Positions 23,411-34,974 of a stretch of DNA of 64,000 nt are shown here, piece after piece (position 1 is the stretch's first letter; the number at the start of each line of letters is the position of its first letter). The translations under genes were made by a program, and so were the position numbers. Under the pieces are notes generated by a model. The model worked only from the letters and a program-made list of their open reading frames with translations. It was not told the origin of the DNA and ran no database searches. The stretch comes from Brachynemurus nebulosus (taxonomy: Eukaryota > Arthropoda > Insecta > Neuroptera > Myrmeleontidae). The stretch covers positions 3,267,307 to 3,331,306 of the forward strand of contig JAPWDM010000034.1 of NCBI GenBank assembly GCA_035578155.1, written 5' to 3'.

Positions 23411-24116
23411 ATTTATAGACCTGCTTTTGGTATGGGGAATGCATGCAAAACTTTTTTAAATTTTTAAATTGCAAAAAAATTATTATTATTGGAACGATGT
23501 AATATAAGGGGTGGTTTTTAGGGGTTGGAATATAACTCTAATTTCAAGATTATATTTTTAATCATTCAACAATATTTGTTTCATGCAAATATACACGATT
23601 TTACTAGGGTAGGTAGCGTTTCCAAAAATGCTTTTCATTATTTTTGCAAAAGGGGCTGTTTTCACCCCTTAAAAATTTGAAACGCCCATCAGGGCGATAT
23701 AACTTTTAAAGAATATGGTATAAAGAGCTTATTTGCCAAATTTCATCAAAATCGGTGCTTGTTTATCAAAATCGACATGTTAACAAATATTTTTTGCTGT
23801 GGTTACTGGCCTAAGTTATACAATAATGCGCATGTGCGAATTAAACTTGCTCTACTGTAAATGTAGTTCTAAAACCAGTTTGAATTAGTTAAATTGTTCG
23901 AAAGAACAGCAAACTAGCAGTACTGAATTCCGAATTCTTCTTTGATAGCACACTGCTTTAGTTTGCGCAAACCCAACCAGTTGAGAACTGATAGAACCAG
24001 AAAGTACAGAGATGACATTGCTATCTCTATACTACTGAAACTAGTGTAACCAAAAAAGGATAGAAAATATGTTATATATGTGTACTGGATTTGGTTTGTG
24101 TTTGTGTGATCGGTTT

Positions 24117-24117
<1 letters not shown>
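23411..24117. other. Old repeat DNA, no gene
   Basis: Contains the recurrent phrase 'CAAATTTCATCAAAATCGG' near 23738. No coding content. Confidence 0.4.
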
Positions 24118-24200
<83 letters not shown>

Positions 24201-24258
24201 TATACATATATACATATATATATATATATACATATATAAATATATATATATGTATATA

Positions 24259-24327
<69 letters not shown>
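24118..24327. repeat. (TA)n microsatellite
   Basis: About 210 bases of TA with CATATA/GTATAT variants; leads directly into an A-module. Confidence 0.98.
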
Positions 24328-24335
<8 letters not shown>

Positions 24336-24665
24336 CCGCGCAATGACTATCGAACGAAATGTCTTACGTTTATGAAATTTGGTGAAAATATTGGAAGTCC
24401 CAAACCGTTGGACGAGTTTGTTAACCAGACACGTCCGATGCCCGGAAAATTGGAAATTTTCGTGAAAAAATTAGGTTTTTGCCAAAATTTCCCCTTATTC
24501 AAAAATTTTTGTGAAATTTTTTACGCCTTTGGAAAGAGGAGAAAAAATCACATAAAGAAGGTCTTTAAACTATTTTTCTACGTCAACTAGTTTCCCAGAA
24601 AAACTAATTTTTATAAACGGAAATTTACTATGTTATGCAGGATGCTGCGACAGGAGTATTAATAC
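24328..24665. mobile_element. A-module of the (TA)n family
   Basis: Aligns with 42546-42905 through 'TGGAAGTCCCAAACC', 'CAGACACGTCCGATGCC' (there CTAGACACGTCTGATGCC), 'AAACTATTTTTCTACGTCAA' and the end 'GCAGGATGCTGCGACAGG'. No B-module is recognisable on the other side of the microsatellite. Confidence 0.75.
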
Positions 24666-26255
24666 TTGCTGTCTTGTTATATTACAGTTTACAGTCAATT
24701 ATTGTAGTGGGAAATATTCTATGTATGTATCTATAACTCTGCTTGTGACTCCGCTCTATGCATCGATTGACCTACTAGCCTTATTTTACAATAATTACAC
24801 AACTTACACAAGCAATGTATACATGTATGACGTACATACTTGTTCAGTTGAAATATATTACGTATGCTTCATTTCAATTATTATTGTTTATTTTAACTAC
24901 ATACATCAAACTATATTAATTATTGTTCTTCATTGTACTAAATAGAAAATAAAATTTATGTAATTATTAAAAATTATTAGATACTAACTTTTATTTAGTG
25001 TGTTCTAAAAAGAAAAGTAATTAATTATTGGTTTAAAAAAAAAATAGTAAAATAATAAATTCCTAGATAATGTCCTAAAAGAAGAATTAGGTACATAAAC
25101 CAGATTATGGAGTCAACAAGCTAACAATAATACATAATTATTATTTATTAATTATAATATGCTGCTTATAAATAATACACTGTGTAAATTACGCTGTATT
25201 AATTACTGCAGTCATCAATTTCTAATTTTTTGATGGCCAAAGTATGAATAATATTCATTGAAAGCGCAAGACCAAGATCAACATCAATACCATATAATAT
25301 GTAGCAATTTTAAAATTTAAAACAAAACTTGATAGGCAAGACCAACACCTATAGGCCATTGTGGTTCTGGTGAAGTTATTTTTGCACGATACAAACATTA
25401 GTAATAATCTAATATAATAATATTGTGTAAATCAAGTTGTACAATTTATTTATTGAGGTCTCCCCCAGACAGGTCAATAAATTGTTAAAGAAATTTGTAC
25501 ATTCAATTATAATTATTTTTACAAATTAATTGTTTAAACTGGTTCAAATAACAGTCATTATATGAAGGGTGTACAAAAATAGGCTAAGTACCAAAAGAAA
25601 AAAAAATTAAAAATAAAAAAAAAAAACGCCGTGAGCAGCGGGGCCCCATCACGGTAGTCGAATTTTCCCCTTCATCTTCGTTATTGAATGTCTACAAGCG
25701 AAATGTGATTGAAAGTCTACAACCGAATTGTCATTTTGTTGGTTTCAAAACTGGTGATGAGTGTTCGGCTGATCGAGGCTTTAAAAAAGGTTTTAAGTAT
25801 TTAAGGGCTGTATCTCAGTAAATTTCAATTTTGTGCCGAAAACAGGTAGCAGAAAAAAAGCCAACACAATTCGTACGAGGACATTCCTGCCCATGTTTAT
25901 CCGCTAATTGCCTTTATGTTTTAGTTTTAAAAATTAAAAAAGGACCTTAAATAGTAAACTGGAAGGCCTTTATAAAGATATTTTTTCTTTCCAAAAAAAT
26001 CCAAAATTTCTATTTTATAAATACTAAAAATCCAAAATTCCTAATTTATAAATAAACAGTGACTTTAATAACATTTTTAAATTACTTAATATGTATGTAT
26101 TTCATTTGTCATAAAAGTAAGTTCACTTTTTTTTAAATTTTTTAAAATTACTATTCGCCTACTTGTATTTAGAATAAACATAATGCTTTTAAAACACATT
26201 TAACAATAGCATTCAATTCCGATGTAAAAATGGGAGAAGTGGGGGGAAAAGTGAT
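24666..26255. other. AT-rich, no gene recognised
   Basis: About 1.6 kb. Open frame 24721-24945 has no known domain. A GC-rich patch near 25630 ('CGTGAGCAGCGGGGCCCC') stands out from the background but is unexplained. Confidence 0.4.
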
Positions 26256-26900
26256 GCGGACTCCCTACAAGGTACTAGCTGGATACTAACTGAATACACG
26301 TACAAAATTTCAGCCCTCTAGGTTTCCTTATGGAGTCTCCAGACGTGTTAGAAAACAAGCAAAAAAATTAAGGAAATATTGGCGTAAAAATCGTGGGGGT
26401 AAGGGTTAAAAGTTGAAACCTCCAAAAAACAGTGTCTGGCTATTAGCTTAACCTGTACACCAAATTTCAGCCCTCTAGGTTTATTTGGGGAGATTTTGAC
26501 CCGAACGAAACTGTTAAAAAACAAGAAAAATCATGTTCTTTTGGGTATAAAAATGGTGGGGGTAGGGGTTAAAAGTCGAGACCCCCAAAAGGCACCCCCT
26601 TGATACTAACTCAATCCGAATACAAAATTTCAGCCCTCTAGGTTTATTCGGGTGACCTGTGCGAGTGGTACAAACTTCGAAAACGTCGAAAATGCATGAA
26701 ATTGTAGCTTAAAAATGAGGGGGGTGGGGGTAAAATATTAAAACCTCCAAAAAACACAACCTAGGTACGAACTTTATCAACACACCAAATTTCAACCCTC
26801 TACGTTAATTCTGGGGGGCTGGGGGCCTGCTAGATCCAGCGAAAATCGTTTTTCCCCCCTCTACTCCCACCATATCATCCTAGGAAGCTGAATTTTGGAT
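26256..26900. repeat. Tandem array, four ~160-bp units
   Basis: The phrase 'AAATTTCAGCCCTCTAGG' recurs at about 26305, 26462, 26625 and (diverged) 26787, giving periods of 157-163. Each unit also has 'GTTAAAAGT' or similar and 'CCTCCAAAA'. Units are well diverged. Confidence 0.8.
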
Positions 26901-27123
26901 ATGTTGTAGATAATTGACCGAAACATTATTTAAAACCCGTTTGGAAAAGTTTTATTGCTTTTCCGCCCCCCACCACCCCCTTAAAGGTCGGGTCAGAAAA
27001 AAAATTTGCCCAAAATTTGACCCCACTTTGATAGTATGAGGTGCCTCGAAAATGAGCCCCATTTACCAAATTTCATCTCTTAACTTCCATAGGGGGGCCC
27101 TACACAAATTAAAAGGTGGCGGG

Positions 27124-27192
<69 letters not shown>
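26901..27192. repeat. Old repeat leading into (TA)n
   Basis: Carries 'TTACCAAATTTCATCTC' and 'GGTGGCGGGAAAA', then (TA)n at 27127-27192. Confidence 0.7.
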
Positions 27193-27196
<4 letters not shown>

Positions 27197-27591
27197 CATT
27201 TTTTTTTTCTACATATTCGTGTTCTACGGGTCCGAAAACGGATAGCGCCCCTACTCTCGCCTCTCGCAGCTCTTATCGTATAGACTGTATAAGTCTAATT
27301 TTTCGGAGAAAATTCGACTAATAAATAAATAAAATTTTAGTATGCTGTTTAGATTGTTGGCAATGGCACTTAGATTCCTTTTCCGGGTCTTCAGTTTTTT
27401 TTTTTTTTTGGTAAAGCTTGTTTTTGAAGTCTAGCCTTCATACTATGTGACACTACAAAAAAACAAAGAAATTTAAATTTAAACAAAGTGATATTACAGA
27501 ACAATATCAACAGAGCCTATAGACGTTACTAGATACCCATCCACTCCTTGCACAATATATACATATTTCAAACTGTTTTTGATCAGCACAA
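27193..27591. other. No gene recognised
   Basis: Short unique-looking stretch with T runs; nothing identifiable. Confidence 0.4.
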
Positions 27592-29000
27592 TGAGAGATA
27601 TTCTAAAGGATGCTCATGCTCATGCTCATGCTCATGCTCATACTCATGCTCATACTCCTGCTCATGCTCATGCTCATGCTCATGCTCATACTTCACTTGC
27701 TCATACTTACTTTGCTTCATTTGCTTACAATAATTTTCGTACTTACGTACATAATTATATACCTACATTTTTTCAAAGTCTCCGTTGAAATGTATTCACA
27801 ATTATTGTCAATAGTTTTATGAAGGGTCATCTTTTGTTATATTTTTTACAACTTGGGCTAGTGAAGCTACATATTTGTAGAGATTAATTTCTTTTATTTA
27901 ATAAAAACAGATAAATTTTTAAGAAATTGTTCTAAATAGATATTTATGATAATTGTTATTTTCTTATTTTTAATATGAATTTATATAAATATAAAATCTT
28001 TATATAAAGTCTATGTCAGACTAAACTTTTTTAGTTAGTTAGACTAAAGTTATATAATATTATGATAATAATTATTCATTCAATCATTTGTTGAAAGGTC
28101 TATCATTATGTGTGTGGAAATATTTGGATTACTAGTAACTTTTCCTATATATTAAAATTTATCAAAGAATGGACAGATTTTTATTTTATCTGTATTAATT
28201 ATTTTGAATTTAAGAAATATTACCCTAATTTTTAAAGTTTTATTTTTGTAAAATATTGCACTTGGACATCGAAATTTGTATGTTTGACTGTATTACATAT
28301 TTGTATGAAATTTTTCTAATGCATAATCGTCGATTGTTAATTATTGAAAAATTTTCCAATGTTATTTATGGAAAAGCTTGTTAATTTTAAATAAAAGAAG
28401 GAACCGATAGGTTAGTTGATTATTAAAATTTCTATCAGATTATAGAATATATAGTCCATTCTTTGATATATTTTAATTTATAGGAAAAGTTACTAGTTAT
28501 CCAAATATTTCCACACAAATAATGATAGACCTTTCAACAAATCATGGAATGAATAATTATTATCATAATATTATATAACTTTAGTCTAACTAACTAAAAA
28601 AGTTTAGTCTGACATCGACTCTATATAAAGATTTTATATTTATATAAATTCATATTAAAAATAAGAAAATAACAATTATCATAAATATCTATTTAGAACA
28701 ATTTCTTAAAAATTTATCTGTTTTTATTAAATAAAAGAAATTAATCTCTACAAATATGTAGCTTCACTAGCCCAAGTTGTAAAAAATATAACAAAAGATG
28801 ACCCTTCATAAAACTATTGACAATAATTGTGAATACATTTCAACGGAGACTTTGAAAAAATGTAGGTATATAATTATGTACGTAAGTACGAAAATTATTG
28901 TAAGCAAATGAAGCAAAGTAAGTATGAGCAAGTGGAGTATGAGCATGAGCATGAGCATGAGCAGGAGTATGAGCATGAGCATCCTTTAGAATATCTCTCA
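27592..29000. mobile_element. Foldback element with hexamer-repeat termini
   Basis: Arms 27592-28173 and 28455-29000 are inverted copies with a 281-base spacer. Each arm starts with 'TGAGAGATATTCTAAAGGATG' minus a base at its outer edge, followed by tandem CATGCT hexamers (variants CATACT, CCTGCT). The left arm is longer by 36 bases, exactly six hexamers. No coding sequence; the open frames made of His-Ala or Ser-Cys repeats are hexamer translations. No target duplication could be recognised. Confidence 0.88.
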
Positions 29001-31226
29001 ATATATTGTAGAACCCTTCACTATAACCTACAGACGATCCATAATATCGTACAATCTTAGATTTTGTGTAATATCGTTAAGCGTGTTGAAGCCACTTAAG
29101 GGGGGAGTTCACGCCAGAAACGACTAATAAACTAATTTTTTTCGAATTTCGTTTTCTGTTTTTATTTTGTTCTGTGATTCTTTACAAACACGGTTATATA
29201 TAAAACATGGCCAAAAAATTTTTTTTCAAGTAAAATAATATTTTTTTGTGAGTCGCTGCACAGCCAAGTTGCTGCTCCTTTACACACAACTCTCGCCCCC
29301 CCCCCCCTCGCGATTTGATCAGTAATATAACTACTTGAAGATGAAGAATCTTCAGGATGAAGAAAAGAAAAAGGAACAAGAGGGGACAATGTATGGGGCT
29401 GGAAAGTTACAATAGACAGTAAGTAAACCGCTTCTTTTGTTATTATTTTTGTTTTTTACCGTTTCCCGAAAGTTGTGTTTTTCCCGACAAGGAAAATCAT
29501 ATCTCAAGTTCTAGAGAAGATAGAGACTTAATTTTTTTTAGTTTGTTCATAAGCATATTGCGCATAAAGTGGAGTATGCTTTTTCCATTTGAACAATTGT
29601 AACTATTTTTAAACATTTTTTTTTTAATAAAAAAATGGGTTTTATAATTTTTAGAAGTTTTGGATTACAATTTTATGGTTAATTTTTAAAATTACCTGAA
29701 ACCCATACTCAGCTTTATGGACAGGTCCGTTAGGAATAAAATAATGAAAAAATATTTAAAAAATATTTATTACTTTTTGAGATATGGCGTTCCTTGTAAA
29801 CGCTTAAAAACTTATGAAAAAAGGCCCCCTCCCCCCACAGGGAAGAGTAATGAATGTTTCAAAAACAAAATTTTCTATTTGAAACCCTTGCTAATTTAAA
29901 AAAGAATTTCAACAAGCAAAATAATCATAAATAAAAAAGTTGCTTCTTTATTTGAACTCTCTCCTTAATAATGAACGAGACTGATTCTAATTTTGCAGTC
30001 TTGATGTCACTCTAACATTTTGATGTTGTACTGCATGATTTAGACTAAAACTAATGTTATCCAGAGTTAAATCAATGTTATACGAAGAAAAATATATGTA
30101 TATAAGAATTATAGCAGACAATAAGCGAGTCCATTTAATAGAAAGATAAATAATCGATCAAGAGTCCTTATTGCCGATATAATTTTATTATACAATATAG
30201 TCCCAAAACTATATTTTGGGATATTTACTACTAAGTCAGGTAATATTTGTGATTAAACACGCCTACGGAATCTTTTGAGTAGTCATAGCCTTGAATAGAT
30301 ATAAAATATGTCAAAATAATCGAATTAACGTTGCAGAAGATAGACTCTAATGTACGCAAAATTTGTGAGTACCCCGGGTACCCATACTCACTTTTTTTTA
30401 AAATATAACAAAAGCGACAAAAGATTTGTCACATTATCTTTATTGGTAAAAAGTAATCTATGGCAGAAAGGTATCTTTATTGGCAGAAAAAATTGTTTTC
30501 TATTTTTTCTCCCAGTATGCAGCTGTATAATTTATTAGTTAAAAAAAAAATAAAAATAAATAGGTAACTAAAAGACATTTGATCCTTTTGTAGCATTCAG
30601 GTATACTATACGTTTCATATATGGTGTGCAATGATCTCATTGGTAGACAAGATTTGGGGTATTTTATATTCCTTAAAGTTATTCTATTCGTTCATTACAC
30701 GAATTGTTTTGAATGAAATACAGTATTTTTTTTCACCTTGACGCCATAAGACGTCAATTGCAACCTTACTAACTCATACACTTCCATATAAAGTGTATTA
30801 GCTGTCAAAATAGTGTACCAGTTGATCATTTCGTCATAATTCTTCATGACCGTCGTCGTGTTAATATTTGATCCCAAGTAAAATTTGAATAGAAATGGTC
30901 TTACTTTAACTCAAAAATTTAAAAAATCTTGATTGGATAACTATGTTTTAGAATGTATAGGTATTACTGTACACAATATATGTACGTAATGCAAACCACA
31001 ACAAGAAACAAACGCTTTGTTGATAAATAGTTCCTCCTATCTGAATTAACGTGTTACATCGTTTTACTCATTTTCTGCGGAGGAAAGTTGGTTTTTTCTC
31101 ACTTTTTCTTTTCAGAGATGTATCATGATCGAGGCTTTTTACGAAAACTAAAGATAGTGATTCCAAAATGAATTAATATAATACCTAAGTTAATATTTAG
31201 TTAGTCGGTGTGTACCTATAGTACAT
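29001..31226. other. AT-rich, no gene recognised
   Basis: About 2.2 kb with a 12-base C run near 29296 and some purine-rich tracts. Open frames here have no known domain. Confidence 0.4.
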
Positions 31227-31243
31227 ATATTCGTAGGTGACCA

Positions 31244-31505
31244 GAAAAATGCGCACATGAAATTTGCTCACACGAAATCTCCTCACACGAAAACTCCTCA
31301 CAGTGATAAATGCTCACACGAAATATCCCCACACAGAAAATTCCGCACACAGAAAATGCGCACACAGAAAATTCCTCACACAGAAAATTCCACACACGGA
31401 AAAATGCTCACACAGAAAATTCCTCACATGGAAAAATGCGCACAGTGATAAATGCTCACAAGAAAAATGCCCACGTTGATAAATCCTCACACTGAAAAAT
31501 GCTCA
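31244..31505. repeat. Short-period tandem repeats at MULE left end
   Basis: About a dozen variants of a 12-22 base unit built from 'GCTCACAC' or 'CGCACAC' plus 'GAAAATTCC' or 'GATAAAT'. Mirrored at about 36530-36770. The open frames rich in His-Thr here are translations of the repeat. Confidence 0.9.
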
Positions 31506-32039
31506 CATTAGTTATTAAACAGGTGACACAAAATTAATATTTCATGAATTTCTCATGCAAATAAGTTGTTTAATAAAAAAATTAGACATCTTAGAATCCA
31601 GACTAAATTATCGATCTCATTATATCCTGGTGGAATATTCCCGTTGGAGAAAACACAAATTTATTATAATGAGACCAGATTGGCTGAATCGATACTAATT
31701 AAATTTGGTATAAAGATAGTATATATGATTTGAATTAACAGGAATCATAATTTTATTCTGATGAAGAGTTCCCACGGGGTCACCAATGACAAAACAGTTG
31801 TACCAATTTATTGAATCAAATCTGGTATAGAAATCTTGGTCTTAATACAATGTGAAAATTTGTATGCTTGGATGTTTGTTGATTAATCACGCCAAAACGG
31901 CTGAACCGATTTTGATAAAATATTATATACAGACATTTTATACACTGAATTAACACACAGGATACCTAAACTTTATCCCGGCTCCAAGTTCTTGAGGGTT
32001 ACAAAACCCCCTGCACAATCACTCCCAAATAATGAAAAC

Positions 32040-32930
32040 GAATTCGATGAAATTTAGTACCCGCAGATACTATTTACCCGAAATAACACGTAGAATTATG
32101 TTATCCCGACTGAAGGTTCCTGTGGGATGCAAAACCAGTTAAATAATCACATCGAAATGACGGAACCGAATTCAATGCAATTTGGTACCCAGATACTATT
32201 TACCCGAAATTAACACGTAGAATTATGTTTTCCCGACTGAAGGTTCCTGTGGGATGCAAAACCTGTTATATAATCACATCGAAATGACTAAACCGAATTC
32301 AATGAAATTTGGTACACAGATACTATTTACCCGAAATTAACACGTAGAATTATGTTATCCCGACTGAAGGTTCCTGTGGGATGCAAAACCAGTTATATAA
32401 TCACATCCAAATGACTGAACCGAATTCAATGAAATTTGGTACCCAGATACTATTTACCCGGGATTAACACATAGAATTATGTTATCCCGATTGAAGGTTC
32501 CTGTGGGATGCAAAACCAGTTATATAATCACATCGAAATGACTGAACCGAATTCAATGAAATTTGGTACCCAGATACTATTTACCCGGAATAACACGTAG
32601 AATTATGTTATCCCGACTGAAGGTTCCTGTGGGATACAAAACCAGTTAAATAATCACATCGAAATGACTGAACCGAATTCAATGCAATTTGGTACCCAGA
32701 TACTATTTACCCGAAATTAACACGTAGAATTATGTTATCCCGACTGAAGGTTCCTGTGGGATGAAAAACCAGTTATATAATCACATCGAAATGACTGAAC
32801 CGAATTCAATGAAATTTGGTACCCAGAGACTATTTACCCGGAATTAACACATAGAATTATGTTATCCCGATTGAAGATTCCTGTGGGATGCAAAACTAAT
32901 TTCATAATCACAACGAATTAACTAAATCGA
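32040..32930. repeat. 127-bp tandem array in left MULE TIR
   Basis: 'GGTTCCTGTGGGATGCAAAA' or close variants start at 32115, 32242, 32369, 32496, 32622, 32749 and 32876, a period of 126-127. Units are nearly identical in the middle and diverge at the edges. The right TIR has only three such units (about 35650-35960). Confidence 0.95.
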
Positions 32931-33483
32931 ATTAGATAAAATTTAGGATACAGACACTAATTACCGTCAACACATACAGCAATAATTTTAATAACACATA
33001 GGATAGTTTTATCCAGATTAGAAATTCCTGGGGGATGCAATACCAATTACATAATCACGTCCAAATAGCTAAACCGAATGCGATGAAATTTAGTACACAG
33101 ATATGATTTATCTTGAATCAACACATAGGTTAACCGTATTCCAGGTGGAGGGTCCTGTGGGATACGGTCCCAGTTAGTTAATTACAGGGAAATGACTGAA
33201 CTAAATTCCATGAAATTTGATATATATCTACAGAAGCTATTTAGTACGAATGTATATAGAAATAATTTTAATATTTATAATGCATATAATATTTTTATCC
33301 CGATTGAAGATTCCTGGAGGAAACAAACAAAAATTCTTAAAATTGATTTTAATTTCATTTCTTTACTTGTGAATTGTTGGTTATAAATTGAATTTAGTTC
33401 TTTTATATGTAAAAAACCAATTTTCTCATAATTACCCGAAGAACTCTTTGAAGAACTCTTTTTAGAAGAAATTAACTCTTTAA

Positions 33484-34668
33484 ATGGTGTATAAGCACTT
33501 TTATTCTAAAATATCTAATTTACTTAACAGAAATTTGCGAGAGGAAATGAAAATTGGTATGAGAGCTGTTGGTGCTACACCCAGAAATGTCATGGGAAAT
33601 GTCTTGACAAAATTAGACAATGATATACTTGCGTATGTACCGAAACAGTCATCCCTTGCGAGACAATTACTATATTATAAAGAACAGGACCACATACCAA
33701 ATCCATCAACTGTAAATTTTGAAATTCCAGAGAAGTATAAGCACTTTGTTATTTATGACACTGGGAAAGATGATCCTGATAGGATTTTAGCAATGGGTGA
33801 CAAAAATCTATTATTAGAATTAAAAAAGGATACAATTTATGGTGATGGGACTTTTGATAAAGTACCTGGTATTTTTTATCAGCTGTATACCTGGCACGCC
33901 AAAGTTGGGAATTCATATCCGCCATGCATATATTTCCTATTGCAAAAGCAAAATTCCGACACATACATTAGAATGTTCAACATATTAAAACATTTAGTAC
34001 CAAATCTGACACCTGCGAAGATATTATTAGACTTTGAAAAAGCTTGTATAAATGCAGCAAACTTTGCTTTTCCGCTAGCTGAAGTAAAGGGGTGCTATTT
34101 TCATCTTTGCCAAAGCATCATAAGGAAAATTTCTAATGTTGGATTAAAAAGTCAATTCGAGACGAATGTGGAAATAAAATTAAAATTAAAGTCTTTAGCA
34201 GCATTAACATTTGTTCCTGAAAATGATATGCGTACCGTCTTCAATCAACTAGCTGCTACGTTTCCAGATGAAGAAGGTTATAATGAAATACTTACGTATT
34301 TCTTTTCCACCTATATTGAAGGTGCAGCGGGAAGAAATCCTCTGTTTCCTATCCAAATGTGGAACCACTATGAAGCGGCTCTAGAAAAATCACCGAAAAC
34401 AACAAATTGTTGCGAAGGTTTTCACAATGCATTAAATTCTATTTTCCATTGCAGCCATCCAAGTATTTGGATACTATTTGAAGGGCTTCTAAGAGATATG
34501 TCTTGCCATAAGCTGACGTTGGCGAATGTGGTAGCAGGTAGATTAGAAGTAAGAAAAAGGAAATACAAGAATTTACACGCAGCAGTTGCAGAACAAGTAA
34601 ATAATTATCCAAATATAGATGATAAAATATTTGCGAAGATTAGCAAATTTACAGTAACTGTTAAATAA
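33484..34668 (+). CDS. MULE-type transposase
   Basis: 394 aa, uninterrupted. The core has D121 in 'IYGDGTFDKVPG', D183 in 'KILLDFEKAC', the C-x2-H pair of 'GCYFHLCQ' (C204, H207) and E311 in 'TTNCCEGFHNALNS', matching the DDE and CxxH layout known for the MULE domain. It would act in the nucleus on the element's long TIRs. The ATG is preceded directly by an in-frame TAA, so it cannot extend upstream in this frame. Related insect proteins usually have an N-terminal zinc finger (FLYWCH type), absent here, so it may be a shortened or spliced form. The first 18-19 codons lie inside the left TIR, so the right TIR holds a reversed copy of the start region. Downstream is a 29-base A run (34700-34730) and AATAAA-type signals. 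Confidence 0.9.
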   Translation: MVYKHFYSKISNLLNRNLREEMKIGMRAVGATPRNVMGNVLTKLDNDILAYVPKQSSLARQLLYYKEQDHIPNPSTVNFEIPEKYKHFVIYDTGKDDPDRILAMGDKNLLLELKKDTIYGDGTFDKVPGIFYQLYTWHAKVGNSYPPCIYFLLQKQNSDTYIRMFNILKHLVPNLTPAKILLDFEKACINAANFAFPLAEVKGCYFHLCQSIIRKISNVGLKSQFETNVEIKLKLKSLAALTFVPENDMRTVFNQLAATFPDEEGYNEILTYFFSTYIEGAAGRNPLFPIQMWNHYEAALEKSPKTTNCCEGFHNALNSIFHCSHPSIWILFEGLLRDMSCHKLTLANVVAGRLEVRKRKYKNLHAAVAEQVNNYPNIDDKIFAKISKFTVTVK

Positions 34669-34690
34669 AACAAGAAAACTTTTAGATATA

Positions 34691-34730
<40 letters not shown>

Positions 34731-34974
34731 AACTGAAAAATAAAATATTATTTTTAATTGTAAATTACTGTATTTAGATATTATTATAAATTTTAAACTA
34801 TTTAATGTATATTTTTTTCTGTATATATTATATTGTATATTACTATTGTAAACTATAGTATATTAAGAATAATCATTGTGTTTTTTTAAATTAAAATGAG
34901 AGAATTTTAATTACAAATAAAATAGTTTACTCAAGCAATACTATTTTGTTTCTTTCACAAAGAAAAAACCCAAA
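34669..34974. other. MULE 3' region with poly(A) run
   Basis: Holds a pure A run of about 29 bases (near 34700) and 'AATAAAATA' motifs at about 34740 and 34917 that could serve as polyadenylation signals for the transposase mRNA. Confidence 0.5.

Noticed and set aside
27548..27822. Open frames of His-Ala, Ser-Cys and Met-Leu repeats
   Set aside because: All three frames of the CATGCT hexamer array are open by composition; no gene.
31257..31495. His/Thr-rich frames in the MULE ends (also 36535-36772)
   Set aside because: Short-period tandem repeat read in three frames and mirrored in the other TIR.
31244..32930. CRISPR-like regular repeat array
   Set aside because: The repeats are directly adjacent tandem units without unique spacers, in a eukaryotic transposon; no cas genes.
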